Notes under the pieces: generated by a model | Seen by the model: the letters and a program-made list of their open reading frames with translations, nothing else | What the model was told of the DNA's origin: nothing | Databases searched by the model: none | Shown: in pieces, positions 51,481 to 61,413 of the stretch | Layout: the number at the start of each line of letters is the position of its first letter | Numbering within the stretch: the stretch's first letter is position 1 | Assembly (NCBI GenBank): GCA_002243285.1 | Contig: CP022585.1 | Coordinates: forward strand, 496,001 to 560,000 | Reading direction: 5' to 3' | DNA from: Candidatus Fluviicola riflensis | GTDB lineage: Bacteria > Bacteroidota > Bacteroidia > Flavobacteriales_D > Crocinitomicaceae | DNA length: 64,000 nucleotides | Position numbers and translations under genes: made by a program

Positions 51481-53016
51481 CTATTTGCCTGATCCGAAAA
51501 ACCATTTCTCCGTTGTTCCATCCGCAAACTGTTTGATGTACAAACAATCGGATTTCGGACTTACCACAAGATGTCCCAAAAGATCATACAGCACGAAAGA
51601 TTGATCGGTTTTGGCCTGCAATTCTTCCAAACCAACAAAAGAACAAGGATTGTTGATGTCGGTAACGTTTACCAATGCGGAACCCAGATGTCCGGTAGAA
51701 CCGGGAACCCACAATTGATAATACCCGGTTTGGGTAATCACAATCGAAGCGGTTGTTTCGCCGGTCGACCATAAATATTCCGCAGCCGGATTCACTGCTG
51801 TCAATCGCCATTCGTTTCCATTCCATTCACAGGTAATTTCAGGCCTGCTGATAGTGAGATCCGATTCGATGTGGCAACGATAACTCACCACTGAATCGTC
51901 GAAGAAAAACTGCACCAGCGGAAGTTCATCTGCACCAAACAAGGTAGCTGTTGGCTCCGGACGGAAAACTAATCCGTAACAAATCATCGATTCATCATCT
52001 CCTGTTTGCTGGTAATTTCCCATTGCGCGTGCAAAAAACACATCCGGATGAACCACTTCATTGACCATTGTGGCTGTCCAGTTCACCGTATCCAGCTCAT
52101 ATTCCACACCTCTGGATATTTTCGGATTCTGCATCATATTTGCATTATCGAAGAGCGAATAATGACCGTTGGGTAACCGGCGAATGTCATGCTGGCCGCT
52201 AAAACCATCATCATTCGGAAACGTAAAGTCAGAAGATTGTCCGCCGAGCCGCCAGATAATGCCTCCGCTTGCCCGGTTGATTTTGTAAATAGCATTCAGA
52301 TGCCGAAAAGAGAGCAGGATATTTCCATCCGTATCTTCTTCGAGCGCGTTCCCATGGCAGTAATCAAACGGGTTGGGTGAATAACCGTAGGAATTGTAAA
52401 ATTGCAGTGGATCAATGTGATCATTGCTGTTCCACTCATAGATCAGGTTCCCGCCCGGATCAATTTCCTGCCAGCCAAAACCCATTAGACGGGTTGTAGC
52501 ACTTCCCTGAACGGGGCCAAATGTATAAGCTGAAAGATCAACCGTGTCGTAATATTCCATTGTGAGTAACCAATTACCGTTGGTCGCGCGCTGTACATCG
52601 TGAATATCGGCCTCACCATTAATGGCTCGCAGCGTATCCGTAATCGAAAACTGGTTGTCCATGATCACCACCATACTGGTGTCGTTGTGTACAATGGAGT
52701 AAGAGTATTGTTCCTGTGCTGCGTAATATTTAAAGTCGATAGTGGAAATGGCAGTACTTCCGTCGGCATACCAAACCAATACTCCGTTCTGATCAACAAT
52801 GATTGGTCCGGTGTCTTTGTAATCTGGCGATGAAGGAGGTGTAGCCAGCCTGAACGGCGTGAGTAGAAAATAACGTTCATCGATGAGTCCGTTATTTTCA
52901 AATTCGTAAGGATAAACAGCAGCCGGTACCGGAGGAAAATAGCTTTGTCCGAAAGCGTTACCGGCAATGAGCAGGAGCACAGCCGACAGAAAGTAGTAAT
53001 TTATGAAGTAGAGCAT
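51481..53016 (-). CDS. Secreted arylsulfotransferase-like protein
   Basis: A 511-aa exported protein (signal: MLYFINYYFLSAVLLLIAGNAFGQ). It matches the Arylsulfotran_2 pattern: GPIIVDQNGVLVWYADG, INGEADIHDVQRATNGNWLLTM, WQEIDPGGNLIYEWNSNDHI, DYCHGNALEEDTDGNILLSFRHLNAIYKINRASGGIIWRLGG, FSGQHDIRRLPNGHY. This propeller enzyme moves sulfate between phenolic compounds outside the cytoplasm. The last roughly 40 residues (SFVLYDLLGHLVVSPK ... ADGTTEKWFFGSGK) look like a shortened T9SS tail. Confidence 0.83.
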   Translation of the reverse strand: MLYFINYYFLSAVLLLIAGNAFGQSYFPPVPAAVYPYEFENNGLIDERYFLLTPFRLATPPSSPDYKDTGPIIVDQNGVLVWYADGSTAISTIDFKYYAAQEQYSYSIVHNDTSMVVIMDNQFSITDTLRAINGEADIHDVQRATNGNWLLTMEYYDTVDLSAYTFGPVQGSATTRLMGFGWQEIDPGGNLIYEWNSNDHIDPLQFYNSYGYSPNPFDYCHGNALEEDTDGNILLSFRHLNAIYKINRASGGIIWRLGGQSSDFTFPNDDGFSGQHDIRRLPNGHYSLFDNANMMQNPKISRGVEYELDTVNWTATMVNEVVHPDVFFARAMGNYQQTGDDESMICYGLVFRPEPTATLFGADELPLVQFFFDDSVVSYRCHIESDLTISRPEITCEWNGNEWRLTAVNPAAEYLWSTGETTASIVITQTGYYQLWVPGSTGHLGSALVNVTDINNPCSFVGLEELQAKTDQSFVLYDLLGHLVVSPKSDCLYIKQFADGTTEKWFFGSGK

Positions 53017-53096
53017 TTTTTTGAATTGGTTCTCACAAAGTAGTGTAAATTTGACTGATTAAGAAGTTTTTAAGTATTTAAACGCTGAATTTCACC

Positions 53097-54521
53097 ATGC
53101 GTAATACCGGTACTCAACTGCAAAATTTAACTAACAAGCGCACTTTATGGCTGTGTTTGTTATTACCTGTTTTGCTCTTGTTTTCAGGAACATTAGTCAT
53201 CGATTTTAATGGATTGTATGGCCAGGATAGTCACACCTATTTGTCGTTTGCCAAACAATTGAAAACGGAATGGCTTACCGGAAATAAAACCACTTCTTTT
53301 TTCTGGCCGAAAGGCTATTCAGCATCAGGAGCAGCACTTAGTTTTACGGGATTGAGCGTATTATGGGCACTGCGAGTTATATCATTGCTTTCGCTGATTG
53401 GGAGTTTGTTTATGGCACGATCCATCATTCATTTTGTATGGAATAAAGACGGATCGCTGTTTTTGTTGCTGGGCGCCGTGACACAGATTTACTTTGTACG
53501 CGCTGGTTTTTTGGTCATGAGCGATATGCTTACGACGTTTTTGATCCTGACTACGATTTATGCTTACTTGCGCTTTTTGAAGGAATCTTCCGTTCACCGG
53601 CTTTTGGCGGTGTTTTTATTCGCGACACTTGCTTTTTTCACGCGGTATGCCTGTGTTCCGCTGTTGCTCATTCCTGTTGGACATACGGTAATTCATTGGC
53701 TGAAAAAACAAACAGTTGTTGTTCGCCTCATCATGCTAACAGGATTAACCGGATTAGCAGTTGTGTTCATTTACTGGAACAACAATCTCCTGGTAGAATC
53801 AGCGTATCGGTTGGGAAACTGGTCGTTGGGAAATTTCTTCGCCATGGAATTTGTGAGTCGCGACGGTGTAGCCACGAATACGGTGCCGAATGTGTTATAC
53901 ATTTTCGGTAATTTCCTGCATCCCGGATTTCTGAGCACCGGTTTATTATTACTTCCTTTTTACCGGTCGCTTGATCGGAAAAGTATTCATTTGCTATTGA
54001 TTGCGGGAATTTACCTGCTTTTTTTGGCAGGAATCGAAACTCAGAATTACCGCTTTTTGGTAATTAGCCACTTCATTGTGGTGATTGCCTTGTTTCCGGC
54101 ATTTGACAGCTTTTTTCTGTGGCTAAAGAAGCGCAAATTAGCTGTTTTGTTGGTTATCGGCGTGTTGCTGTTTAATACCGCTTTCGGAGTTTATTCCTTC
54201 CGGAAAACACTGGCTGCTCATCGTTTGGAAAAAGAAATAGCGATGGCTGTAAAAGCTGAAGTAAATCACGAAACGATCTACAGTTTTTATGTTGATCAAT
54301 CGTTTCCGTCTTACGGGATCAACAACTGGGTACGCAATTTTTTCATGGCAGATTATGATACCTTTGAAAAAGGGGCGTTGGTTGTTTTTAACGAAGCGCA
54401 ATTCAAGAACCAATGGAAAAATCATCGTGTCATGCGCAACTGGAACCAGTTGAAACAAAGCTATGATCTTGACACACTTCGAACATTAACCGGTAATTGG
54501 CAGATCTATCGCATCCGATAA
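53097..54521 (+). CDS. GT-C/PMT-like membrane glycosyltransferase
   Basis: A 474-aa protein with about ten hydrophobic helices. The first large loop has YGQDSHTYLSFAKQLKTEW, with an acidic residue in the place of the GT-C catalytic Asp, and GYSASGAAL, as in PMT_2/GT39-like proteins. It may pass a sugar from a lipid donor to a glycan or protein in the periplasm. Its 3' end overlaps the probable start of the next glycosyltransferase gene. Confidence 0.7.
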   Translation: MRNTGTQLQNLTNKRTLWLCLLLPVLLLFSGTLVIDFNGLYGQDSHTYLSFAKQLKTEWLTGNKTTSFFWPKGYSASGAALSFTGLSVLWALRVISLLSLIGSLFMARSIIHFVWNKDGSLFLLLGAVTQIYFVRAGFLVMSDMLTTFLILTTIYAYLRFLKESSVHRLLAVFLFATLAFFTRYACVPLLLIPVGHTVIHWLKKQTVVVRLIMLTGLTGLAVVFIYWNNNLLVESAYRLGNWSLGNFFAMEFVSRDGVATNTVPNVLYIFGNFLHPGFLSTGLLLLPFYRSLDRKSIHLLLIAGIYLLFLAGIETQNYRFLVISHFIVVIALFPAFDSFFLWLKKRKLAVLLVIGVLLFNTAFGVYSFRKTLAAHRLEKEIAMAVKAEVNHETIYSFYVDQSFPSYGINNWVRNFFMADYDTFEKGALVVFNEAQFKNQWKNHRVMRNWNQLKQSYDLDTLRTLTGNWQIYRIR

Positions 54522-55545
54522 GCACATAGCGATCATTACGCCAGGGTTTGCGGCTAACGAGCAGGATACAACATGTATTACTGCATTGTGGATTTTTGTG
54601 CGTGAATTACACCTGCGCGGAATTGCTGTCACCATTTTTGCGCTTCATTATCCTTATAAAGATGAAGCTTACTTATGGCACGGAATTCCTATCATTCCAC
54701 TCAATGGAAGAAACCGGTTTTTGCAGCGAAAATTGTTGCTCCCTGTGAAATTGAAGCGCTCATTTCGAAAACGGCATCAGACACAATCGTTTACCCATAT
54801 TCACACATTTTGGCTCGGAGAAGCAACGTATTTGGGAATGCAATTGGCTAAACAACACAAACTTCCTGTCATCGCTACTGCCATGGGGCAGGACGTGCTT
54901 AAAGAAAACAAATACCTGAAACGCATTGTTCCTGAGTCACTAAAAGCGGTGATCACACTTTCGGTTTTTCATCGCGATCAATTGGCTAAAAGTACCGGTT
55001 GGCCATCGACGATTATTCCTTTTGGATTACCGGAAACGGAAACGGTAACCATTGCCAAAACCATTGATTTGATTGGAATCGGGAATTTGATTCCGTTGAA
55101 AAACTTTGGGTATTTCATTGAAATTTGCGGTAGGTTGGTATCTGACCATCCCAATCTGCAAGCCGAAATAATTGGCGTGGGTAGTGAGCAAGAACGTTTG
55201 CAGGAGCAAATTGAAACGCTGGGTTTGTCAAACAACGTACAATTGGTTGGGCTTTGTTCCTACGAAGAAACCCAGCTGCGACTTGCCGCGTCGAAAGTAC
55301 TGCTGCATCCTTCTTCTTTCGAAGGCTTCGGAATGATCTTCGTGGAAGCGTTGGCGTTGCAGGTACATGTTGTAGCTAACAGGGTTGGAATTGCGTATGA
55401 ACATACTGATATTCATGAACTCACAGGCAATGCAGATGTTGATAGCGCGGTGATTGTCAAATTGCTAACGGAATCGCTCCCTGAATCGGAAATGTATGCG
55501 ATTGCGACGACGGTTGATAGGTATTTGGATATTTACAATGCCTGA
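54508..55545 (+). CDS. Family 1 glycosyltransferase with no canonical start codon
   Basis: The protein has a complete GT-B fold: the N-terminal strand KHIAIITPGFAANEQDTTCI, then HIHTFWLGEATYLGMQL, MGQDVLKENKYL, IGIGNLIPLKNFGYFIEI, and LLHPSSFEGFGMIFVEAL of the GT4 donor site. Residues homologous to the family N-terminus are read upstream of the first ATG/GTG/TTG in frame (TTG 54586), and the frame is open only from 54490. I therefore suggest an ATC start at 54508 (or ATT at 54496), in overlap with the gene before. A sequence error is the main alternative. Confidence 0.75.
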   Translation: MASDKHIAIITPGFAANEQDTTCITALWIFVRELHLRGIAVTIFALHYPYKDEAYLWHGIPIIPLNGRNRFLQRKLLLPVKLKRSFRKRHQTQSFTHIHTFWLGEATYLGMQLAKQHKLPVIATAMGQDVLKENKYLKRIVPESLKAVITLSVFHRDQLAKSTGWPSTIIPFGLPETETVTIAKTIDLIGIGNLIPLKNFGYFIEICGRLVSDHPNLQAEIIGVGSEQERLQEQIETLGLSNNVQLVGLCSYEETQLRLAASKVLLHPSSFEGFGMIFVEALALQVHVVANRVGIAYEHTDIHELTGNADVDSAVIVKLLTESLPESEMYAIATTVDRYLDIYNA

Positions 55546-55602
55546 TTGCTTATTGGTCAAGTTAAGTTCGTACTTTTACTTCGAATCTAGAACCGGCTTA
55601 CC

Positions 55603-57120
55603 ATGAATCCTGTAAAAAATATCTTTTCTGCACTTCTACTCTTTTTATTACTGCCGGTAATGGATGTTTCCGGACAAATAGAAGCAGGAAAACGTCTTGA
55701 ATTTGAATTGCGTGAAGGTTATGAAAACTTTGATTTAGCTCAATTTCGGGAAAATGGCATATTGGTGTTTTATCATGCCGAAAAGTCAGTTAAAGATAAC
55801 CTCACATGGAAAGTTGATCATTATTCAACAGATTTGGAAATAGTTGACAGCAAGGAAATAATCATTTCGGAGGATTATAGATTACAAAAAACGGTACAAG
55901 ACGACCTTTACTTATACCTCTTTTTTTTACATCACAGTGATGAATATTTATTTGTTCGGGTCAACTCAAAAACACTTGAAGTAGAGCGAATGGAAGGTTT
56001 ACTTCCGGAAAAGACCTTTTCTAAGGAAATTACTGTTATTGATAACAAAGTGATTGTCTATTGTACATCTAAAAAATCAAAAATGCTTAGAGTTCTGGAT
56101 TTCAAATCCGGTGCTGAAAACGATGTAGCTTTTAGCATCGAAGAATATGAGCCGAACGATGTTTCTTTGTTGAATATACAAGTTGATGATGATAGTCAGG
56201 AATTGTATTTTTTCTTTAATGCTAAGTTCGAAAAGAGTTATCAGTTATATGTAATGCGTTTTAATGACGAAGCAGAACTTCAGGAAAAAATCAATTTAAG
56301 TGAAGATTCACCGTGGGTATTTAGCACAATCTCGGGTACATTTTTAGCTGAGGGAGAGTATATGTTTACCGGTACCTATTCTGAAAAATCGACCGATAAG
56401 TCAGAGGGTATTTTTATTTGCAAAACAACCAACGGTAAAAAGGATTTTCACAAGTTTTATAACTTTTTGGAGTTTGAAGAGTTTTTAAGCTATCTACCTG
56501 AAAAAGAACAGGATAAAATTGAAAAAAGAAAAAACAAAAAGGAGGATCAAGGAGAAGAGCTTAAATTAAATTACCTTATGCTATCACACAATGTACGCTT
56601 TATAGATGGGAAGTATATTTACATTGGTGAAGCGTATTATCCTACTTACAATACCTATTCTAGTACGAATTCCAGCGGACTGACTACCACTACGGTAGTG
56701 TTTGCCGGTTATTTTTATACGCACGCAACTGTTGCCGGCTTTGATGAAGAAGGTGAAAAATTGTGGGACAAGACTTTTGAAATAAAACCGAAAGTGAAAC
56801 CGTTTACACTTAGCGAAATGGTTCAGGTTACACAAAATAGTCCAACAGAACTAGGATTGATGTTTGCATCGGGTGACAGTGTTGAATCAAAAGCAATAAA
56901 TACGTATGGAGAGGTGGTTAGGGATCGAAGTGTTAAAATGATTGCAAAAAGCGATGGTGATGATCAGACAAAATGGACTTATAGCGCTTTAACTTATTGG
57001 TATGATAACTTCTTTTTGGCTCATGGTTCTCAACTAATCAAAAACATCGAAGAGAAAGGAGAACGGGGCAAACGAAGACGCCAGGTTTACTTCATTAATA
57101 AGATTTCTTATAGTTTTTAG
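55603..57120 (+). CDS. Exported protein of unknown function
   Basis: A 505-aa protein with a signal peptide (MNPVKNIFSALLLFLLLPVMDVSGQ). The mature part is beta-rich with repeated short strand-turn patterns (LYLYLFFLHHSDEYLFVRVN, KSYQLYVMRFNDEAELQEK), possibly a propeller, and has a charged insert (EKEQDKIEKRKNKKEDQGEE, about residues 305-325). No sorting tail or known domain was seen. Its A/T-rich codons differ from the neighbours. It overlaps the convergent methyltransferase gene by 4 bp. Confidence 0.75.
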   Translation: MNPVKNIFSALLLFLLLPVMDVSGQIEAGKRLEFELREGYENFDLAQFRENGILVFYHAEKSVKDNLTWKVDHYSTDLEIVDSKEIIISEDYRLQKTVQDDLYLYLFFLHHSDEYLFVRVNSKTLEVERMEGLLPEKTFSKEITVIDNKVIVYCTSKKSKMLRVLDFKSGAENDVAFSIEEYEPNDVSLLNIQVDDDSQELYFFFNAKFEKSYQLYVMRFNDEAELQEKINLSEDSPWVFSTISGTFLAEGEYMFTGTYSEKSTDKSEGIFICKTTNGKKDFHKFYNFLEFEEFLSYLPEKEQDKIEKRKNKKEDQGEELKLNYLMLSHNVRFIDGKYIYIGEAYYPTYNTYSSTNSSGLTTTTVVFAGYFYTHATVAGFDEEGEKLWDKTFEIKPKVKPFTLSEMVQVTQNSPTELGLMFASGDSVESKAINTYGEVVRDRSVKMIAKSDGDDQTKWTYSALTYWYDNFFLAHGSQLIKNIEEKGERGKRRRQVYFINKISYSF

Positions 57121-57872
57121 TCGTCTTTCTTAATCACCACCCAAGGAAAAGGAGAATCATTTTTCAATAGCTTAAACAATCGGTTTGGCCGATAATGAAC
57201 GCTATAATTCTTCGGAAGATCATCCCACGTTAAATGAAAATAATAGCCTTGCGCAGCCGGTTCCTGTTGCTCGTTGAAGTAATTGGCAGTGCGTTCTTTT
57301 GCGCCCTTTTGATCGGTCGATTTGTAAATCGGGCTGTCTAATAAGTGGATTTCCCCACCGGGTTTTAGTAACCGAAACAGGCTGTTCCAAAATGCTTCAG
57401 TTGGTTCAAAATATTGGATGCTGGCATTGAACGTAATGCAATCGAATTGTGCTTCGGGTAACAGTTCAAGATCGTTGCAGCAGACAAATTTTATTAATTC
57501 ATTTCCAAAACAGCGGGCGGCTTGTTCAAGTTCTTCGGTTCCCACATCAACGCCAATTATTTCAGAAGTAAAAGGAGCCATCCTTGCCGTAAACCACCCG
57601 TTTCCACAACCGATGTCCACTACTGACGGTTTGTTTTTCGTTGCCAGAAATGCACAAAAGCGTTCCTGTGTTTTTCGACGCATGTTCCATTCCCGTGCAT
57701 GTGGATGTGTTTTCGGAACCAACGGAAGCTGTCGCACAAAAGCATCATCGTGAACACGTTGTTCTTTGGTTCGAAGCCGAATATAGACTTCTTCGAAAGC
57801 TGTTTTCGGGGGTGTAAGGTAATGCACACCATTTTTCGGTTCTGGCAGATAAGGGTGCATCATTTGTTCCAT
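57117..57872 (-). CDS. Class I SAM-dependent methyltransferase
   Basis: A 251-aa methyltransferase: motif I SVVDIGCGNGWFTARMAP (about residue 84 on), EIIGVDVGTEELEQAA, DCITFNASIQYFEP and LFRLLKPGGEIHLLDSP. This is the UbiE/COQ5-like group acting on small molecules. Start: the first ATG is at 57872, but a later one at 57863 forms an ATGA overlap with the upstream radical SAM gene and is equally plausible. It is the last gene of the five-gene cluster. Confidence 0.9.
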   Translation of the reverse strand: MEQMMHPYLPEPKNGVHYLTPPKTAFEEVYIRLRTKEQRVHDDAFVRQLPLVPKTHPHAREWNMRRKTQERFCAFLATKNKPSVVDIGCGNGWFTARMAPFTSEIIGVDVGTEELEQAARCFGNELIKFVCCNDLELLPEAQFDCITFNASIQYFEPTEAFWNSLFRLLKPGGEIHLLDSPIYKSTDQKGAKERTANYFNEQQEPAAQGYYFHLTWDDLPKNYSVHYRPNRLFKLLKNDSPFPWVVIKKDD

Positions 57873-59212
57873 TTCATAAGTGCCAGTGCCACCTTGCTTT
57901 TAAGACGGTGTTTGAGCGATTGATCACGATGCGCCAGCCAGCCGTTTACGAGGTAACGGATCGAATAATTGTAAAACTTGTCGGAATACGGCAGCGAAAA
58001 CCGGATATCGCGATCAGTACTTTTTTGCCAGTCCAAAACGGTTGTGATCTCATCTTCTATTTCGGCATATAAACCCGTTCCTTTGATCGGATAAGCTTTG
58101 GTAATGGTGAGCAAATGCGGATTACAGGCTTTGATGTGTTCCATCGTTTGCTGAATATCTTCGAGCTCTTCACCCGGATATCCAACCATGATAAATGTAC
58201 CGGCTTCCATTCCCAAAGCACGGGTTTGCTGCATGGTTGTTTGCACGGTTTCCAACGAAACCCGTCTGTCCATGCGATCAATAACGCGTTGAGAACCGCT
58301 TTCAGCTCCAATCCAGATGCGGAAACAACCCATTTCTTTCAGTTGCTGTAAAACGGTGTCATTCAGACGTTCGGCACGCGTGATGCATTCAAAGTCGATG
58401 ATGAGATTATGCTGTTTAAATTCGGCGTGCAAATCGGCGATCCATTTATGGCTTACGGTAAATACGTCATCGACAAACCATAACGCTTCTACATCGAAAC
58501 GGGCTTTTAAATCGAGAATTTCAGCGACCACGTGTTTGGGATCGTTGCGTCGGTAACTTTGTCCGTATACGGCCGTGCTGCACCATTTGCAGGTATATGG
58601 ACAACCGCGCTGCGTACTGATATTGAGCGTGCGTTTGCCGTGGTGCTTTTTCCAGACATCGAGGTATTTTTCAATCGGAATGGAACCGCGGTCGGGAAAA
58701 GGAAGCGTTTCCAGTTCCTTGATTTTAGTCCGGGCTTCGTTGCACACAATTTCCCCGTTATCCGTTTTGTAAGCAATTCCCTGGATTTCTGAAACAGGAA
58801 GTTGCTGTTCAATAGCATTGCTCAGTTCCAGAACGGTTTGTTCGCCTTCACCGGAAATGGTGAAATCGAAACCAGCGTTGAGGTAATGCTCAATATTGTA
58901 GGTTACGTCAGGGCCGCCAACAATTGTGACTGTTTCAGGAAGTTCTGACTTGAGCCAGGTGTTGAGTTCCAGTACGTTCAGCTTGGTCATCAGGTTCGAA
59001 TAAAAAGCAACCAGTTGAGGCTGAAGTTCCATCAATTCGGCTTTCCAATCGGCCTTCGTTAAAAAAGTGCTGTCGACAATCGTCACATCTTTTCCGGCGG
59101 CTTTGAGATAAGAGCTGATATACAACAATCCCAGCGTGGGATAGGGACGCATGATCTCCAATTCTTTCGAATCGTCAGCCAAAAAATATCCGTGTGTCAA
59201 AACCAGTTTCAT
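57860..59212 (-). CDS. B12-binding-domain radical SAM protein
   Basis: The ATG at 59212 (MKLVLTHGYFLADDSKELE) gives 450 aa; an earlier start would run deep into the preceding gene. The N-terminal B12-type domain shows MRPYPTLGLLYISSYLKAAGKDVTIVD and VTIVGGPDVTYNIEHYLNAGFDFTISGEGEQTVLEL. The radical SAM motif is QRGCPYTCKWC (Cys about 204, 208, 211), followed by WFVDDVFT and IGAESGSQRVIDRMDRR. The base-off His of methyl-B12 enzymes is not obvious. It is a close relative of the protein at 59989. Confidence 0.93.
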   Translation of the reverse strand: MKLVLTHGYFLADDSKELEIMRPYPTLGLLYISSYLKAAGKDVTIVDSTFLTKADWKAELMELQPQLVAFYSNLMTKLNVLELNTWLKSELPETVTIVGGPDVTYNIEHYLNAGFDFTISGEGEQTVLELSNAIEQQLPVSEIQGIAYKTDNGEIVCNEARTKIKELETLPFPDRGSIPIEKYLDVWKKHHGKRTLNISTQRGCPYTCKWCSTAVYGQSYRRNDPKHVVAEILDLKARFDVEALWFVDDVFTVSHKWIADLHAEFKQHNLIIDFECITRAERLNDTVLQQLKEMGCFRIWIGAESGSQRVIDRMDRRVSLETVQTTMQQTRALGMEAGTFIMVGYPGEELEDIQQTMEHIKACNPHLLTITKAYPIKGTGLYAEIEDEITTVLDWQKSTDRDIRFSLPYSDKFYNYSIRYLVNGWLAHRDQSLKHRLKSKVALALMKWNK

Positions 59213-59220
59213 CCGTCGTG

Positions 59221-59988
59221 TCAACGCTTTTTTAAACTTAAGAAATAATGGTCGGACCGGTTGGCGAAAAATGAAAAAGAAAATCGCTTCTCCAACCAAA
59301 TCAGCAAACGAAGGGCGCGCGGTCTTTTGGTGAAAAACGGCACCATATAAGAAGGTGGAATAAACAAACCGACAGGTCGCAACAATTCAACATCAAAATA
59401 CGGATTCGCCAATCGGATAATTTCTTTCGGTGAATAATACCAGGTTGGAACCGCTGTATCGTTGACCATCACGTTTATAGCTTCGGTTGTGTTTCGACGA
59501 TTTCTATTGCTGAATCGGCCTTTCAATGTCAGATACCAGCGATCCCAGGTTGTTTTTTTACCCATGATCACACAGATCAGCCGTTCGTTGGTCGCCAGTA
59601 AATCACTTGTTTTTTGAAAGAACTGTTCCAGATCGGCTTTGGGTAAGCAATTTAATCCGCCGAAGTCGGAGAAAATTGTTTGCGGTTCGTTATTGAGTTG
59701 GTCTAATTCCAACAGATTCAATACACGAAAATCGATCTCAGGAAACTTGGATTGTGCTTCCGAAATCATCTTAGGTGACAAATCCGAAGCGATGACAGAA
59801 TAACCGTTTTCGTGCCAGCGTTTAGCATCTTCTCCGGTTCCGCAATTCACTTCCAGCACGGCAGAGCCTTCTCTGATCGGAAGCTGCCCAAGGTAATACC
59901 AAACCCTTTCACGCTGGGCTTTCCCAACCGATGTGTGTGTGAAACTCCGGTCGTAATCGCTCGCCGCTGCATCAAAACTGGCCTTCAT
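59221..59988 (-). CDS. Class I SAM-dependent methyltransferase
   Basis: A 255-aa methyltransferase: motif I AVLEVNCGTGEDAKRWHENG (an Asn replaces the usual Gly of the first loop), IASDLSPKMISEAQ, TIFSDFGGLNCLPKADL. A hydrophobic C-terminal stretch (GLFIPPSYMVPFFTKRPRALRLLIWLEK) suggests a lipid-like substrate. It directly abuts the upstream radical SAM gene (stop TAG touching ATG), so the two are certainly co-transcribed. Confidence 0.88.
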   Translation of the reverse strand: MKASFDAAASDYDRSFTHTSVGKAQRERVWYYLGQLPIREGSAVLEVNCGTGEDAKRWHENGYSVIASDLSPKMISEAQSKFPEIDFRVLNLLELDQLNNEPQTIFSDFGGLNCLPKADLEQFFQKTSDLLATNERLICVIMGKKTTWDRWYLTLKGRFSNRNRRNTTEAINVMVNDTAVPTWYYSPKEIIRLANPYFDVELLRPVGLFIPPSYMVPFFTKRPRALRLLIWLEKRFSFSFFANRSDHYFLSLKKR

Positions 59989-61413
59989 CTAATACAGTTT
60001 TAGTTTCAGCAATGTGGCAAATGCGGCATTGTACGGCACCAGGAAAGCGTAACGCCACGAAGTAGCGTGCGAAGTTTTTTTCCACTTATTGATTCCCTGA
60101 CGCGTGCGAAATGAATGGTGAACGTAACGCTGCAATTTGCGGTAAAAATCGGTGTGAAATGTTCCGGCAAACATCATGTCCAAATCGTCGGAATCTTTCC
60201 AATTCGATTTGTCGCCCATTTCCTGTTTGACGCGCTCGTAAAATTTCGTTCCCGGCAACGGATAAGAAACCGAAATCCCGATATCGTCCGGACGGTTATT
60301 GCGCACCATTTCAATGGTCGATTGAATGTCTTCTTTGGTTTCGCCCAGGTAACCGAATTGCAGGAAATATGCCACACGAGCACCCTTTTGCTGCAATAAT
60401 TTCGTACTGCTGGTAATTTGTTCAATAGTAATGCCTTTGTCCATGGCATCCAGTATTTTCTGTGAACCGCTTTCAGCTCCCATCCATACTTCTTCCAAAC
60501 CTGAGGCAACCAATTCTTCGATTGTTTTGTCGACCAGTAACAAATCGGCGCGACTTTGAATTTTGTAGTGAATGTGCAGTTTTTTCTCCTGGATGAGTTC
60601 GTTGAAACGCGTCACCCAGCCTGGTTTTAAACCGAAAATATCGTCTGTGATCCAAAAGTGGTTGACGCCGTAAGTTGTGGTGAGAAATTGCAATTCTTCC
60701 ACTACTTTTTCGGGTGAACGCGAATTGTAACGATTGCCGTAAATCGGTTTGGCGCACCAGTTACATTTAAACGGACAACCGCGTGTGGTGCTGATATTGA
60801 GCGTAAACGGAAATTTTCCTGTAGCCCAGATTGCTTTGTAAGCTTGTATGTCGATGAGGTCCCAACGCGCCATCGGAAACACATCCAAGTCCTTTTCGTT
60901 AGCGCGCGGTGGGGATTTTACCAATCCGGTTTCATTGAGAAAACTGATTCCTTTAATATCGGAATACGACGCTGAATTGACAATCCGATCAACGCATTCA
61001 AGCAGTGTTTCTTCACCCTCACCGTGAATCACAATATCAGCACCTTGTTCATGGTAGAGTGGAGCATGATCGGTAGAATCGGAACTGGAAACCAATACGG
61101 TTGCGCCGATTTTTTTGGCCGATTTAATGAGTTCGAAACAAGCTTCACGCATATTGGTGAGGCACATTTTAGTCAGGTAATTGAATCCGTCGTCGTAAAT
61201 GACCACAATCTCAGGATTCATTGCTTTCATTGATTCAATGCACTTTCCCGGGCCGGGATCAAGCGCTACATCGTAAAAACTAACCGGTCCGTGCATTTGA
61301 TCTAAGTTTGCCAATGCCGTAATGGTTGCCAATGGCGGGTAGGGCGTTTTGTTACGCCACTGTTTGTGGTCTAGCTGATAGAAATAACTGTGCGTTAAAA
61401 ATATCCGTTTCAT
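59989..61413 (-). CDS. B12-binding-domain radical SAM protein
   Basis: A 474-aa enzyme. B12-type N-terminal domain: KTPYPPLATITALANLDQMHGPVSFYDVALDPG and ADIVIHGEGEETLLECVDRIV. The radical SAM cluster is TTRGCPFKCNWC (Cys about 213, 217, 220), followed by FWITDDIFGLKPGW and MGAESGSQKILDAMDKG. Layout and spacing match the protein at 57860, so the pair arose by duplication and may do successive steps. Start and stop overlap the neighbours (ATGA with the nucleotidyltransferase). Confidence 0.93.
   Translation of the reverse strand: MKRIFLTHSYFYQLDHKQWRNKTPYPPLATITALANLDQMHGPVSFYDVALDPGPGKCIESMKAMNPEIVVIYDDGFNYLTKMCLTNMREACFELIKSAKKIGATVLVSSSDSTDHAPLYHEQGADIVIHGEGEETLLECVDRIVNSASYSDIKGISFLNETGLVKSPPRANEKDLDVFPMARWDLIDIQAYKAIWATGKFPFTLNISTTRGCPFKCNWCAKPIYGNRYNSRSPEKVVEELQFLTTTYGVNHFWITDDIFGLKPGWVTRFNELIQEKKLHIHYKIQSRADLLLVDKTIEELVASGLEEVWMGAESGSQKILDAMDKGITIEQITSSTKLLQQKGARVAYFLQFGYLGETKEDIQSTIEMVRNNRPDDIGISVSYPLPGTKFYERVKQEMGDKSNWKDSDDLDMMFAGTFHTDFYRKLQRYVHHSFRTRQGINKWKKTSHATSWRYAFLVPYNAAFATLLKLKLY

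Noticed and set aside
54586-55545. TTG at 54586 as the glycosyltransferase start
   Set aside because: It would remove the first beta strand and the conserved TPGF...EQD segment, which is clearly encoded upstream in the same frame.
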